DNA of 64,000 bases from Gordonia oryzae (GTDB lineage: Bacteria > Actinomycetota > Actinomycetes > Mycobacteriales > Mycobacteriaceae). The notes beneath the pieces are model-generated. The model saw only the letters and a list, made by a program, of their open reading frames with translations. It searched no databases and had not been told where the DNA came from. Below, piece by piece: positions 19,977-29,240 of this stretch (positions within the stretch are counted from its first letter, which is position 1; each line of letters starts with the position of its first letter). The translations under genes and the position numbers were made by a program. Location: positions 124,001 to 188,000 of the forward strand of contig NZ_RKMH01000007.1 in assembly GCF_003797185.1 (NCBI RefSeq), written 5' to 3'.

Positions 19977-20389
19977 TGGCCCTCCCCCACGTCAGTTACT
20001 TCCTGTACCGCAGCGGCATTCGCTCCGCCGCTGAAATGCGATGTCCTGATTGGACGCAGCGGGACTGGTTCGGGTTCCACTCGATCGGATCAATGTTGGC
20101 CGTTGCCGATGACCTCCGCTGACGGTGTTGAGATAATGCCACAAATCACATGCCGTGTCCGGTTTGCGCGAGATGTCTGGGGATAACCCCGGAGTCCTCG
20201 GCAGTCCTCTCGCCGTGGCGGGCCTCGTCCGTCGCTCCCGTCGTCTCCGACCCCGACCCCGCATCGCTGCTCGGTGTGACGCTCACCATTCACGATCCGA
20301 CACCCATAGGTACACTGCCCAGCGTGGTGACGTCCGTCCCGCGGAGCTGGCGGACTCAGGTCACCGGAATCACCTTGCAGGGGGAATTG
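19977..20389. other. Divergent control region of the ESX module
   Basis: 413 bases without a supported gene, between the leftward ESX operon and the rightward EspI-like gene. The EspI-like open frame extends back to 20150, but the good ribosome-binding site is at 20380. The region must carry both promoters. I see no strong palindrome or CRISPR-like array in it. Confidence 0.5.
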
Positions 20390-21979
20390 ATGACGCACGA
20401 GAACAACGGATACCCGGCGGCGATGATGCCTGAAACCCCACCATGGTTGCAGTTCGCACCTCCCGAGGACGCAACGCCGCCCGATAATGCACCGTCCGAA
20501 CCTGCACATGGAACCGAAGCACCGGGCGAGGCCCGTGCCGGCTTCGGCGCCGACCGACAGCCGATTCCCTCGTCGCCGACCGAATCCGCGGCGCCGGGCA
20601 CACCGACCGACGGAGCGCCTACCAGCGCGTCACCTCCCGGGCCGGCCCCCACCGATGCGGCACCGGAGCACCCGGCACCGTCGCACTTCTCCACTCCGGC
20701 GGCGCCACCACCGCCGCACCAGGCACCGTTTCCTCCGGCAAACCGATACCACCAGACTCCCCTGTACGAGGCACATCAGCCCCCTCAGCACAACCAACCC
20801 GCACCGGGATACCCTTACGCGCCCAACGGGTTCGACCCGTCGGTGCATGGGTACGCACCCGGCCCCATGCCAACCGGACCCACCCCTCCCGGACCCGTGC
20901 CCTCGGGTCCGACCCCCGGCGCGCCGACTCCCCCTCACATGCCGCCCCCGCACATGCCGCCCACTCCCGCCGGCTATGGACCACCACCGGACAACGGCTA
21001 CGCCCAGCCGATGGGATTCGGGTCGACGTCGCCGCAACAGGGACCGGCTCTCGACGAGGTCGCCCTGCTGCGCAAGGCTCGTCGAGCCCCCGCCCGCGGG
21101 TGGCGGCGGGCGGTGCACACGATCTCGGCCGGCACCATCAATCCCGGCGACTCCGCCTCCGAGATTCGGTACCAGCAACTTCTCGAGCGGTTACGCCGAC
21201 CGGTTCGCGGTGATTACCGCATCGCGGTGCTCTCCCTGAAGGGCGGCGTCGGAAAGACCACCACGACAGTCGGTTTGGGCTCGACCTTCGCCTCCCTGCG
21301 CGGCGACCGCGTGATCGCCGTCGACGCCAACCCCGACCTGGGAACACTGGCTCAGCGAGTCCCGCAGCAAACGGCGTCAACCGTGCGTAATCTGCTCTCC
21401 GACGACAACGTCTACCGCTACAGCGATGTGCGCGCCCATACCTCACAAGCACCGTCGCGTCTGGAAGTACTTGCTTCCGAACGGGACCCGGCGATGGCTG
21501 AAGCATTCAGCGAGGACGAGTACCGCGGCGTTGTGACCATCCTCCAACGCTTCTACAACATCATCATCACCGACTGTGGAACCGGCTTGAGCCACTCGGC
21601 GATGAACGGCGTGCTCGACCTGGCGAACGCCATCATCTTGGTCTCGTCGCCTGCGCTGGACGGCGCCCGGAGCGCGTCGGCCACACTCGATTGGCTCGAA
21701 GCTCATGGGTACGGTCACCTGGTGTCGCGCGCGGTCGTCGTCCTCAGCTCGTCCCGCCCGGGGTCATCGACCATCGACACCGATCAATTGGCGCAGCATT
21801 TCCTGACGCGATGCCGCGCGGTGCAGACGATTCCGTTCGACGACCATCTCGCCGAGGGCGCCGATGTCGATCTCGAGCTCGTCGGCAAACCCACCCGATT
21901 GGCGTTCGTCGAGCTCGCCGCGACCATCGCCGACGAGTTCACGCCCGCGGTTCACCGCGAGGAACCGTTCTACGACTGA
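20390..21979 (+). CDS. EspI-like MinD/ParA-family ATPase with proline-rich N-terminus
   Basis: A 529-residue ATPase. Residues 1-215 are a Pro/Ala/Thr-rich disordered region with repeated PHMPP and GPTPP blocks, like the N-terminus of EspI. The C-terminal domain has the deviant Walker A LKGGVGKTTTTVGLGSTFA (Lys284 to Thr290), a switch I-like VDANPDLGTLAQRV and the IIITDCGTGLSHSAMNGVLD motif of the MinD/ParA class. In ESX-1, EspI links ATP status to secretion. ATG 20390 has GGGGGA six bases upstream. It is divergent from the ESX operon and convergent with the DedA gene (29-base gap). Confidence 0.82.
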   Translation: MTHENNGYPAAMMPETPPWLQFAPPEDATPPDNAPSEPAHGTEAPGEARAGFGADRQPIPSSPTESAAPGTPTDGAPTSASPPGPAPTDAAPEHPAPSHFSTPAAPPPPHQAPFPPANRYHQTPLYEAHQPPQHNQPAPGYPYAPNGFDPSVHGYAPGPMPTGPTPPGPVPSGPTPGAPTPPHMPPPHMPPTPAGYGPPPDNGYAQPMGFGSTSPQQGPALDEVALLRKARRAPARGWRRAVHTISAGTINPGDSASEIRYQQLLERLRRPVRGDYRIAVLSLKGGVGKTTTTVGLGSTFASLRGDRVIAVDANPDLGTLAQRVPQQTASTVRNLLSDDNVYRYSDVRAHTSQAPSRLEVLASERDPAMAEAFSEDEYRGVVTILQRFYNIIITDCGTGLSHSAMNGVLDLANAIILVSSPALDGARSASATLDWLEAHGYGHLVSRAVVVLSSSRPGSSTIDTDQLAQHFLTRCRAVQTIPFDDHLAEGADVDLELVGKPTRLAFVELAATIADEFTPAVHREEPFYD

Positions 21980-22008
21980 ACAGGGTCGGCCCACGAGGAC
22001 TGCGGCGG

Positions 22009-22656
22009 TCAGTCGGTGTCGGGGTCACCGGCGGCGAGCGCCTCTGTCCGCTCGCGGCGAAGCGCCAGCCAGCGTCGAGTGAAACCGACGGTCATCGGGA
22101 TTACGACGGTGATCATCGAGGCGATGATGAACACCTCGAGGTGGTCGCGAATCCACGGCACCTGCCCGAGGAAGTAGCCCAGCAGGATCAGTCCGGACGC
22201 CCACACAACGCTACCGAGAAGTGAGAACAGCGTGAAGACCCGGTGCGGCATGCCGCTGAATCCGGCGACCAACGGCGTCAGCGTCCGAACCACTCCGATG
22301 AATCGGCCGAAGAACACGGTCAGCGGGCCGTAGCGCTGAAAATAGCGATGGGTGCGCTCGACGTACTCGGGTCCCACCGCTCGCATCATCCGACCCTCGA
22401 CCACCGACCGGCCCAGACGCCGACCGAGGACGTAGCCACATTGATCACCGGCTGCCGCCGCCAGCGGCACCACAAGGCATAGCCACCACAGCTTCGCGAA
22501 CGGATTCGGCTGCGCAGCAAGCACTCCCGCAGTGAACAATACCGAATCGCCGGGGAAGAGAAACCCGATCAGAATACCGGTTTCGACGAACATGAGGACG
22601 CACAGGCCGATCACGCCGCCGGTGGCGAGGAACGAGTCGACATCGAAGGGGTTCAT
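22009..22656 (-). CDS. DedA-family membrane protein
   Basis: A 215-residue DedA/SNARE-associated (VTT domain) integral membrane protein, a family now linked to undecaprenyl-phosphate or phospholipid flipping. Signature pieces are the N-terminal LIGFLFPGDSVLFTAGVLAA and the central GRFIGVVRTLTPLVAGFSGMP, with the conserved Phe-x-Pro-Gly and Gly-Arg-Phe residues. It has about four to five hydrophobic segments. ATG 22656 is chosen because the upstream in-frame codons (to 22737) do not look like a DedA start. Transcribed on its own. Confidence 0.9.
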   Translation of the reverse strand: MNPFDVDSFLATGGVIGLCVLMFVETGILIGFLFPGDSVLFTAGVLAAQPNPFAKLWWLCLVVPLAAAAGDQCGYVLGRRLGRSVVEGRMMRAVGPEYVERTHRYFQRYGPLTVFFGRFIGVVRTLTPLVAGFSGMPHRVFTLFSLLGSVVWASGLILLGYFLGQVPWIRDHLEVFIIASMITVVIPMTVGFTRRWLALRRERTEALAAGDPDTD

Positions 22657-22853
22657 CACAGTCCACCCTAGGTGCTGCGAGCAACACCGGCCCAGGCTCG
22701 CCGGGGTGCCGATGCCCACGTTAACTCGATGCAACATGCTGGGCAGAGTGTGCCCTCGTGGGGTTTACTCGGTCGTAAACATGCCGCGCGCATCCACCGC
22801 GCACCACCCCAGCCCGCCGACCCTCACGACGACGTGATCTCAAGGAGCCGACC

Positions 22854-23948
22854 GTGTCCAGCACCCAGCCTCCCCCGACCTCCGGCCGGATGAAGACAGC
22901 GGGTTCGTCCACGCCGAATCTGCGGCCCGTCTCCGACACCGAGGTCCGGATCTCTTACCACACGATCCACGGCTATCGCCGCGCGTATCGCATCGCCGGA
23001 AGCGGTCCGGCGCTTCTGCTGATCCACGGCATCGGGGACAACTCCGCGACCTGGGACGAGGTCATCCCGATGCTCGCCCAGCACTACACCGTCATCGCTC
23101 CCGATCTCCTCGGCCACGGCCGCTCAGACAAACCCCGCGCGGATTATTCGGTACCGGCGTTCGCCAACGGGATGCGCGATCTACTCGTAGTCCTCGGCGT
23201 CACGAGGGTGACCGTCGTTGGCCATTCCCTCGGTGGCGGCGTCGCGATGCAGTTCTGCTACCAGTTCCCCCGGTTCGTCGAGCGCCTGGTGTTGGTGGCC
23301 GCCGGCGGCGTGACCCGCGAGGTCAATCCGGCGTTGCGACTGGTCACACTTCCGGTGGTCAACGAGGTCCTGACGCTCCTGCGGATACCCGGGGTGATGC
23401 CCGCGCTGCAGGGCGCGGCCAAGGCCCTGGTCAGCCTGCCCCACCTTCCCGGTGTACCGCAGGAGTTCTCACCGCGCCGGGCCCTCAACGACCACGAGGA
23501 TCTCTTGCGCGTACTCGGCGATCTCGCCGATCCCCACGCGCAGGCGGCGTTCCTGCGCACCCTACGCGCGGTGGTCGACTGGCGTGGTCAGGCGGTGACG
23601 ATGCTCGACCGCTGCTACCTGACCGAACGCCTTCCGGTGCTGTTCGTCTGGGGCGAACTCGACACCGTCATCCCCTACGAGCATGCACTGATCGGGCATT
23701 CGGCGATACCGCATTCGGAATTGGCCACATTTTCCCGCGCCGGTCATTTCCCTTTCCACGACGACCCCGAGCGCTTTGTGCAGGTGATCACCAACTTCCT
23801 CGAACGCACACAGCCGGTGGACTTCGATCCGCAGAACTGGCGACATCTGATGTCCACCGGCGGTGCTCGGCCGGAGGAGTTCGTCGGCGACGAGGACACC
23901 GTCGAGGCCGTGCTCGATGCCATCGAGAACGAGCGCAGCGCAACCTGA
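22854..23948 (+). CDS. Alpha/beta-fold hydrolase
   Basis: A 364-residue serine hydrolase. The oxyanion-hole motif is LLIHGIGDN, the nucleophile elbow is GHSLGGGVAMQF, the acid residue lies in VWGELDTVIPYEHA and the catalytic His in AGHFPFHDDPERF, so the full triad is present. The N-terminal 30 residues look disordered; the C-terminal about 45 residues (FDPQNWRHLMSTGG) are conserved in mycobacterial members of this subfamily. The substrate is unknown; lipid or ester hydrolysis is likely. The start is GTG 22854 with AAGGAG nine bases upstream. Confidence 0.88.
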   Translation: MSSTQPPPTSGRMKTAGSSTPNLRPVSDTEVRISYHTIHGYRRAYRIAGSGPALLLIHGIGDNSATWDEVIPMLAQHYTVIAPDLLGHGRSDKPRADYSVPAFANGMRDLLVVLGVTRVTVVGHSLGGGVAMQFCYQFPRFVERLVLVAAGGVTREVNPALRLVTLPVVNEVLTLLRIPGVMPALQGAAKALVSLPHLPGVPQEFSPRRALNDHEDLLRVLGDLADPHAQAAFLRTLRAVVDWRGQAVTMLDRCYLTERLPVLFVWGELDTVIPYEHALIGHSAIPHSELATFSRAGHFPFHDDPERFVQVITNFLERTQPVDFDPQNWRHLMSTGGARPEEFVGDEDTVEAVLDAIENERSAT

Positions 23949-24031
23949 CCTGCGCGCGGGGGACGATTGTGTCGACCGGGTGACCTACGCTCGACTCCCC
24001 TGGCGCCGACGCCCATGAGAGCATGGTCGTC

Positions 24032-24532
24032 ATGAGCTATCAGCAGTATCCGGGTCACAGCGGTCAGGGTCAGTCATACGGCGCAGGCCAGCCAGGCTAT
24101 GGTTCGCAGCCGTACGGCGTTCCACCCGGCCAGTCCCCGTACCTCGGCTATGGTGGGGTACCCGGATACGGCGACTTCAACGTCGACCCGGTGACCGGTG
24201 AACCGTTGTCAGACAAGAGCAAGTTGGCTGCGGGCCTTCTGCAGCTGTTCCTCGGGGGCTTCGCCGCCGGTCGTTTCTACATCGGCGACATGAAGTTGGC
24301 TGTGATCCAGTTGGGCGGCCACCTCGCCGGCTGGCTCCTGGTGATCGTGGGTTTCATCGTCGTTGCCGCCGGGGCCAACAGCAATTCCAGCGGCGGAGCG
24401 GCATTCGGCGGGATCATGCTGCTCGTCGGCTCGCTGGTGATCCTCGGCTTCGGCATCTGGGTTCTCGTTGACGCCATCATGATGCTCGCCGGTAGTGTCC
24501 GCGACCCGCAGGGACGCAAGCTCCGCAGCTGA
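24032..24532 (+). CDS. TM2 domain-containing membrane protein
   Basis: A 166-residue small membrane protein. A Tyr/Gly/Gln/Pro-rich N-terminus (about 1-45, with QPYG and GYG repeats) precedes the TM2 domain: SKLAAGLLQLFLGGFAAGRFYIGDMKLAVIQL, with the Gly-x-x-Arg-Phe-Tyr-x-Gly core, then helices separated by the polar NSNSSGG loop, and VDAIMML at the end. The function of TM2 proteins in bacteria is unclear. I prefer ATG 24032 over 24023 because the sequence MSYQQYP begins the repeat region and GAGAG lies upstream. Confidence 0.85.
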   Translation: MSYQQYPGHSGQGQSYGAGQPGYGSQPYGVPPGQSPYLGYGGVPGYGDFNVDPVTGEPLSDKSKLAAGLLQLFLGGFAAGRFYIGDMKLAVIQLGGHLAGWLLVIVGFIVVAAGANSNSSGGAAFGGIMLLVGSLVILGFGIWVLVDAIMMLAGSVRDPQGRKLRS

Positions 24533-24562
24533 GCAGCGAGCACACACCCGCCACTGGCCGGG

Positions 24563-26536
24563 TCAGGCGTCGAAGGCGAGCGCCGCGGCCACCCGCACCG
24601 GCGAGTTGACCTCCCCGTACCCCCGGTATCCCCCGCGACGGCAGACCACCTCGAAGAACAGGTCGTCGGCGATGGTCGGGGTGAAGAAGTGGAAAAACTC
24701 TCCGCCGATCTCGTCGGCGTCGTAGAGGATGTCGTAGCGACGTAGCGCATCGATCCGATCGGCACCGAGGTCGAAGCGCGCCCGCAGGTCGTCGTAGTAG
24801 TTCTCCGGGATCGGCAGTGTGATCAGCCCTCGGGAGCGGCATGCGCGGGCGGTGGCGACGATGTCGTCGCAGGCAAAAGCCGCATGAGTCAGTCCGCCGC
24901 GCCGGCGCAGCGGGCCGTGACCGTCGAGTCGCGACGGCACCAGGGACGCGACGAGTCGGATCGGCTCACCGCTCTCGGTTGCCGATGTCAGCGCCTGCGA
25001 GCGCATCGTTCCGACCGCGTCGGGCACATCAAGTCCCTCCTCGACCGACATGCCGAATACCGAGCGCAGCAACAACATTGCCGCCTCCCAGTCGGCGGGG
25101 CCCATACCGATGCCGATGTGGTCGACCCCGGTGTAGAGCGAGGCGACCGCGGCGGGCTCGCGCGGCACCAGATCGAAATGGCGCTGCCAGCTCCCCGCCG
25201 ACAAGGCGGGACGCAGGTCGATGGCGAGGGAGTCGGTGACGTCGAGTCGCACGACCTCCACCGCCGCCTCGGGCCTCGACGAGGGCCCCGGTGCCGCGAT
25301 CGATGCAACCGGCACGTCGAACTTCGCGGCACGCGCCGCCCACGCCCCCGGCTCCGCACTGCGCAAACCGATTTGCGCGATGGTCGGCATGTCGGTCGGC
25401 GCTCCCGGCGACGTCCAGACGGTACCGACGGTCGGATCGACGACGACGGCCAACTCGGCATCACGGTAGAGCTGCAGGCCGGTGGAACTGTCGACGCCGC
25501 TCAGATCGAAGCCGAGGGGGCCGAGGACCTCGCCGAGTTGGGGCGCCGAGGTCGGGCCGGCTGCGACCCGGATCGATACGACACCGCCGGTGACGGGCCG
25601 CCGTTCCTCGCCGCTCGCCCCAACCCCTTGGGACACAGCGGTTTCGGATGATTCGGGATGGCCGGCGCCGACGAGTTCGGCGAGATATCGTAGCGAGCGG
25701 TGCGCATCGCTTGCGGTGCGCACCGGATCCGCATGGCGGAAGACGTCGCTGAACACCTCCAACGACCACGGACCCCGGTAGCCCGCCGCAAGTACGTGGT
25801 CGGTGAATGATACGAGATCGAAGTTGCCCTGCCCCGGCAGGCATCGATGATGGCGACTCCACTGCAGCAGGTCCATCGCCATCCGTGGGGCATCGGCAAG
25901 CTGCAGGAAGAAGATCGAGTCGCCGGGCAGGTCGGCGATACCGGACGGGTCAGCGCCCCGCGAGAGGATGTGGAAACTGTCCAGGCAGGTACCGAGTGCC
26001 GGATTATCCACAGCGGCAACGATGGCGGCTGCGTGACGATAGTCGTTGACGTGATGCCCCCAGGCGAGCGCCTCATAGGCCAGTCGCTTGCCACGCGCCG
26101 CAGCGAGCTGCGCCGCGGTCGCGAGTTGTTCGGTGAGCAGTCCGTCATCGCACGCTGCCGACGCCAGCGGCGATGAGCACACCAGCAGTAGGTCGCACCC
26201 CAAGTCATCCATCACACTGAACTTGCGCTCGAGTCGAATGAGGTTGCGCCGGAATCGGTCCGGATCCTGGGAGTCGAGATCACGGAACGGCTGGTAGAGG
26301 TCGATGCTCAGTCCGCGATCGGCCGTGGCGCGCGCCAGCTCGGCGGGCCGACCGGGGGCGGCTATCAGATCGGGTTCGAAGATCTCCACCCCGTCGAAGC
26401 CGGCGTAGGCGATGGCGTCGAGCTTGTCACCGAGAGTTCCCGACAGACATACCGTCGCAATTGACGTTCGGGCGCCGAGCGGCAGCGCCGACCCACCGGC
26501 GCCCACAGTGATCTGCGTGGTGCGGGTCAGCGACAT
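24563..26536 (-). CDS. qsuB: 3-Dehydroshikimate dehydratase, QsuB-type fused to HPPD-like domain
   Basis: Converts 3-dehydroshikimate to protocatechuate, feeding quinate/shikimate into the beta-ketoadipate pathway. The 657-residue protein has an N-terminal TIM-barrel of the AsbF/QuiC class with the metal ligand set Glu155 (LAYEALAWG), Asp186 (TCLDSFHI), Gln212 (FFLQLADAP) and Glu260 (WSLEVFSD). A C-terminal vicinal-oxygen-chelate domain like 4-hydroxyphenylpyruvate dioxygenase follows (GVDHIGIGM, GLTHAAFACDD, GGEFFHFFTP). The two-domain form matches QsuB of Corynebacterium and QuiC1 of Pseudomonas. AGGAGG precedes ATG 26536. It is divergent from its transporter gene. Confidence 0.93.
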   Translation of the reverse strand: MSLTRTTQITVGAGGSALPLGARTSIATVCLSGTLGDKLDAIAYAGFDGVEIFEPDLIAAPGRPAELARATADRGLSIDLYQPFRDLDSQDPDRFRRNLIRLERKFSVMDDLGCDLLLVCSSPLASAACDDGLLTEQLATAAQLAAARGKRLAYEALAWGHHVNDYRHAAAIVAAVDNPALGTCLDSFHILSRGADPSGIADLPGDSIFFLQLADAPRMAMDLLQWSRHHRCLPGQGNFDLVSFTDHVLAAGYRGPWSLEVFSDVFRHADPVRTASDAHRSLRYLAELVGAGHPESSETAVSQGVGASGEERRPVTGGVVSIRVAAGPTSAPQLGEVLGPLGFDLSGVDSSTGLQLYRDAELAVVVDPTVGTVWTSPGAPTDMPTIAQIGLRSAEPGAWAARAAKFDVPVASIAAPGPSSRPEAAVEVVRLDVTDSLAIDLRPALSAGSWQRHFDLVPREPAAVASLYTGVDHIGIGMGPADWEAAMLLLRSVFGMSVEEGLDVPDAVGTMRSQALTSATESGEPIRLVASLVPSRLDGHGPLRRRGGLTHAAFACDDIVATARACRSRGLITLPIPENYYDDLRARFDLGADRIDALRRYDILYDADEIGGEFFHFFTPTIADDLFFEVVCRRGGYRGYGEVNSPVRVAAALAFDA

Positions 26537-26570
26537 GAGAGGGCCTCCTGTGATCCGGGACACTAGGTGC

Positions 26571-26590
26571 AGAATGTACCAGAAAGTTCA
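26571..26590. promoter_or_regulatory. Putative TetR operator copy 1 (qsuB side)
   Basis: AGAATGTACCAGAAAGTTCA, 35 bases upstream of the qsuB ATG. It aligns without gaps to two other sites (26662 and 29241), with nine positions identical in all three (consensus WGAAYGWWC-N5-AGTTSW). An operator for the linked TetR protein is inferred. Confidence 0.5.
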
Positions 26591-26661
26591 TTAGAGCGCC
26601 TGTATATGCTCCCCTGAGGAAAGTCCTGCAACACTTTCACCAGCGTATATTGGCATCTTTA

Positions 26662-26681
26662 TGAACGATCTGGTTAGTTGT
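26662..26681. promoter_or_regulatory. Putative TetR operator copy 2 (transporter side)
   Basis: TGAACGATCTGGTTAGTTGT, about 80 bases upstream of the MHS transporter ATG in the divergent promoter region. It shares the conserved GAA, G, C and AGTT positions of the 20-bp motif found next to qsuB and the tetR gene. Confidence 0.5.
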
Positions 26682-26761
26682 CTTGACCGGGACAGCGGTC
26701 CTTTGTATCGTCAGTCACACGCTCGACACGATGTGTTGGCTAGCACACCCTGGAGGACCCG

Positions 26762-28126
26762 ATGACCGCACCCACTTCCACTCCGCCGGCAGCCCAGCCG
26801 CGCAAGGCCGCGTTGGCCAGCTTCATGGGCAGCCTGGTGGAGTACTACGACTTCTTCATCTTCGGCACCGCATCAGCGCTGGTGTTCAACAAGATCTTCT
26901 TCCCCGACGTCAGCCCCACGGCAGGTACCCTGGCCAGCTTCGCCACATTCGGCGTCGCCTACATTGCCCGCCCGATCGGCGCGGTGGTCCTCGGCCACTT
27001 CGGCGATCGCGTCGGCCGTCAGCGGGTCCTGGTATTCACCCTCATCCTGATGGGCCTGGCCACCTTCGCGATCGGATGCGTACCCGACTACCACTCGATC
27101 GGCATGGCCGCACCTATTACCCTCGTCGTTCTTCGCCTGCTGCAAGGACTTTCGGCGGCAGGTGAGCAGTCGGGCGCGAGTTCGCTCACGGTCGAACACG
27201 CCGACCAAGGTAAGCGCGCCTTCTACGCCAGCTGGACGCTCAACGGCACCCAGGCCGGACTGCTCGTCGGCACCCTCGCCTTCATTCCGGTCGCCGCGCT
27301 CCCCGAGGACACCCTGCTCAGCTGGGGCTGGCGTGTCCCGTTCTGGTTCAGCGCCGTAGTCATGTTCGTCGCATACCTGATCCGCCGCACGATGCCCGAG
27401 ACCCCCGTCTTCGAGAAGATCAAAGACTCGACCGAGGGCGTCTCCGACGTCCCGCTACTGGTGCTGCTGCGCTTCCACTGGCGGGCCCTGGTCCGGGTGA
27501 TCGCCTGCGCGACGATCTCGGTCATGAGCACCCTGTTCTCGACCTTCGCGCTCAAATACGCGACCAACGACTTCGCCGTCTCGAAAAGTTCGATGTTGCT
27601 CGTCAGCGTCATCGCCAACCTTGTCATGCTGCTCAGCCAGCCGCTGTGGGGCATGGCCGCCGACCGCATCGGGCGCAAGCCGATCTTTATCGGCGGAGCG
27701 CTGGGCTGCGCAGTGCTGGCATTCCCGTACCTGCTGATCATCACCACTGGCTCCTTCTGGGCGATTCTGGTGGCCACCCTGATCATCCAGACCGTCGTCT
27801 ACGCGGCCGCCAACGCGGTCTGGCCGTCGTTCTACTCCGAGATGTTCCCGGCCCAGGTCCGGTACTCGGGCGTGGCTATCGGCACCCAGATCGGCTTCAT
27901 GGCCAGCGGTTTCCTGCCCTTGATCGCCGCCGCAATCCTCGGTGAGGGCCGAATGGGTTGGGTCCCGGTCGCTGCGGTCGTTGCCGCCTTCGCCGTGGTT
28001 GCCGCACTCGCTGCCGCCACTGCGGTCGAGACACACAAGACCGACACAATGCAACTCGGCGAGAATCCTGCCAAAGGAGCCAACACCGTGACCGCGTCGG
28101 CACCGGCCTCGACGTCGATGGCCTGA
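26762..28126 (+). CDS. MHS-family MFS transporter, probable shikimate/quinate importer
   Basis: A 454-residue major facilitator of the metabolite:H+ symporter family (ShiA/KgtP/ProP-like), with about twelve helices. The N-terminal signature SLVEYYDFFIFGTASALVF and GHFGDRVGRQRVLVFTL (the loop 2-3 motif) are clear, as is RLLQGLSAAGEQSGASSL. The second-half loop motif is WGMAADRIGRKPIFIGG. Context, next to a 3-dehydroshikimate dehydratase and a shikimate dehydrogenase, points to shikimate or quinate uptake, as for ShiA or QsuA. GGAGG precedes the ATG. It is the first gene of a rightward operon with the dehydrogenase. Confidence 0.88.
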   Translation: MTAPTSTPPAAQPRKAALASFMGSLVEYYDFFIFGTASALVFNKIFFPDVSPTAGTLASFATFGVAYIARPIGAVVLGHFGDRVGRQRVLVFTLILMGLATFAIGCVPDYHSIGMAAPITLVVLRLLQGLSAAGEQSGASSLTVEHADQGKRAFYASWTLNGTQAGLLVGTLAFIPVAALPEDTLLSWGWRVPFWFSAVVMFVAYLIRRTMPETPVFEKIKDSTEGVSDVPLLVLLRFHWRALVRVIACATISVMSTLFSTFALKYATNDFAVSKSSMLLVSVIANLVMLLSQPLWGMAADRIGRKPIFIGGALGCAVLAFPYLLIITTGSFWAILVATLIIQTVVYAAANAVWPSFYSEMFPAQVRYSGVAIGTQIGFMASGFLPLIAAAILGEGRMGWVPVAAVVAAFAVVAALAAATAVETHKTDTMQLGENPAKGANTVTASAPASTSMA

Positions 28127-28186
28127 CACCTTCGCCCACACCTGGCACCGGGGCGATTCCCGGCCCGATCATCAAAGGACACACCC

Positions 28187-29125
28187 ATGTTCGACATCGA
28201 ATTCGCCACCGCAGCCCGCCGCGCATCCGGCGGCGCCGTGGTCGCCGCCCTGATCGGGCAGGGGATCACCCGGTCCCTCACACCTGCCATGCATGAGCGC
28301 GAGGCCGCCCACCACGGGCTGGACTACACCTATCTGACCCTCGACGTCCCGGCGTCGGTCACCGCCACCGTCGACCTCGGGGCGCTGCTGGTCCGTGCCG
28401 CCGACGCCGGGCTCGTCGGGCTCAACGTCACCCATCCGTTCAAGCAACGGATACTGGCCCATCTCGACGATCTCTCGCCCGACGCGGCCCGTCTCGGGGC
28501 GGTCAACACCGTCGTCTTCGACGGCGCTCGCGCGATCGGACACAACACCGACTGGTCGGGATTCGCGCGCAGCTTCGACCGAGGCCTCGGCGCGGGTCTC
28601 GGCGCAGCGGCCGCACCTCGGGAGTCGGTGGTGCAGATCGGCGCCGGCGGAGCAGGTGCTGCCGTCGCCTATGCCGTACTCACCACCGGGGTCACGCACT
28701 TTCACCTCGTCGACACCGACACCACCCGTGCCGCCGGACTCGCCGCCACCCTGCGCGCCATGTTCGACGCCGAGATCACCTCCGGTGGAGTCGATTCCGT
28801 TGCTGCCGTGCTGGTCGACGCGGATGGCCTGGTGCACGCCACCCCGATCGGGATGGCCCATCACCCCGGTATCGCGGTGGACCCGGCGTTGCTGCGCGCC
28901 GACCTCTGGGTCGCCGACGTCGTCTATCGCCCGGCCGTCACCGAGCTGATCGCGGCGGCCCGCGCGGTCGGCGCACGCACCCTGCCGGGCGACGGGATGG
29001 CTGTCGGGCAGGCCGTCGACTCGCTGCGGCTGTTCACCGGCATCGAGCCGGACGCCGACCGGATGGCCGCGCACATCGCCGAACTCATTGCCGCGGAGGA
29101 CCGAGCCGAGCGCCGGACCGCCTGA
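28187..29125 (+). CDS. Quinate/shikimate dehydrogenase (QsuD-like)
   Basis: Oxidises shikimate to 3-dehydroshikimate (and possibly quinate to 3-dehydroquinate). The 312-residue protein carries the substrate site SLTPAMHE (Ser30), the catalytic Lys86 in NVTHPFKQ, the NTDWSGF motif (Asn120, Asp122), the nucleotide loop GAGGAGAAVAYA, and DGMAVGQAVDSLRLFTG at the end. After the second strand the sequence is VDTDTTRAAG: an Asp replaces the Asn-Arg-Thr of NADP-dependent AroE, which argues for NAD+ and a catabolic role. AAAGGA precedes the ATG; it is the second gene of the transporter operon. Confidence 0.9.
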   Translation: MFDIEFATAARRASGGAVVAALIGQGITRSLTPAMHEREAAHHGLDYTYLTLDVPASVTATVDLGALLVRAADAGLVGLNVTHPFKQRILAHLDDLSPDAARLGAVNTVVFDGARAIGHNTDWSGFARSFDRGLGAGLGAAAAPRESVVQIGAGGAGAAVAYAVLTTGVTHFHLVDTDTTRAAGLAATLRAMFDAEITSGGVDSVAAVLVDADGLVHATPIGMAHHPGIAVDPALLRADLWVADVVYRPAVTELIAAARAVGARTLPGDGMAVGQAVDSLRLFTGIEPDADRMAAHIAELIAAEDRAERRTA

Positions 29126-29141
29126 GGGCGCCCCTCACCCC

Positions 29142-29239
29142 GCCGACAGCGCCCGCCAATTCACCGACAGCGCCGGGGAGCGCGCCGTCGGCGCAGTGGC
29201 GAGCGCTGTCGGGGTTCTGGCGAGCGCCGTCGGCGTTCT
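29142..29239. repeat. CCGACAGCGC-type repeats and 21-bp tandem pair
   Basis: Two copies of CCGACAGCGC (at 29143 and 29164) face reverse-complement copies GCGCTGTCGG/GCGCCGTCGG (near 29203 and 29224). The latter lie inside a 21-bp tandem pair, 29198-29218 and 29219-29239, 19 of 21 identical. The opposing arms can form a hairpin that may terminate the dehydrogenase transcript just before the tetR promoter. The same decamer recurs at 50.9 kb. Confidence 0.75.
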
Positions 29240-29240
29240 G

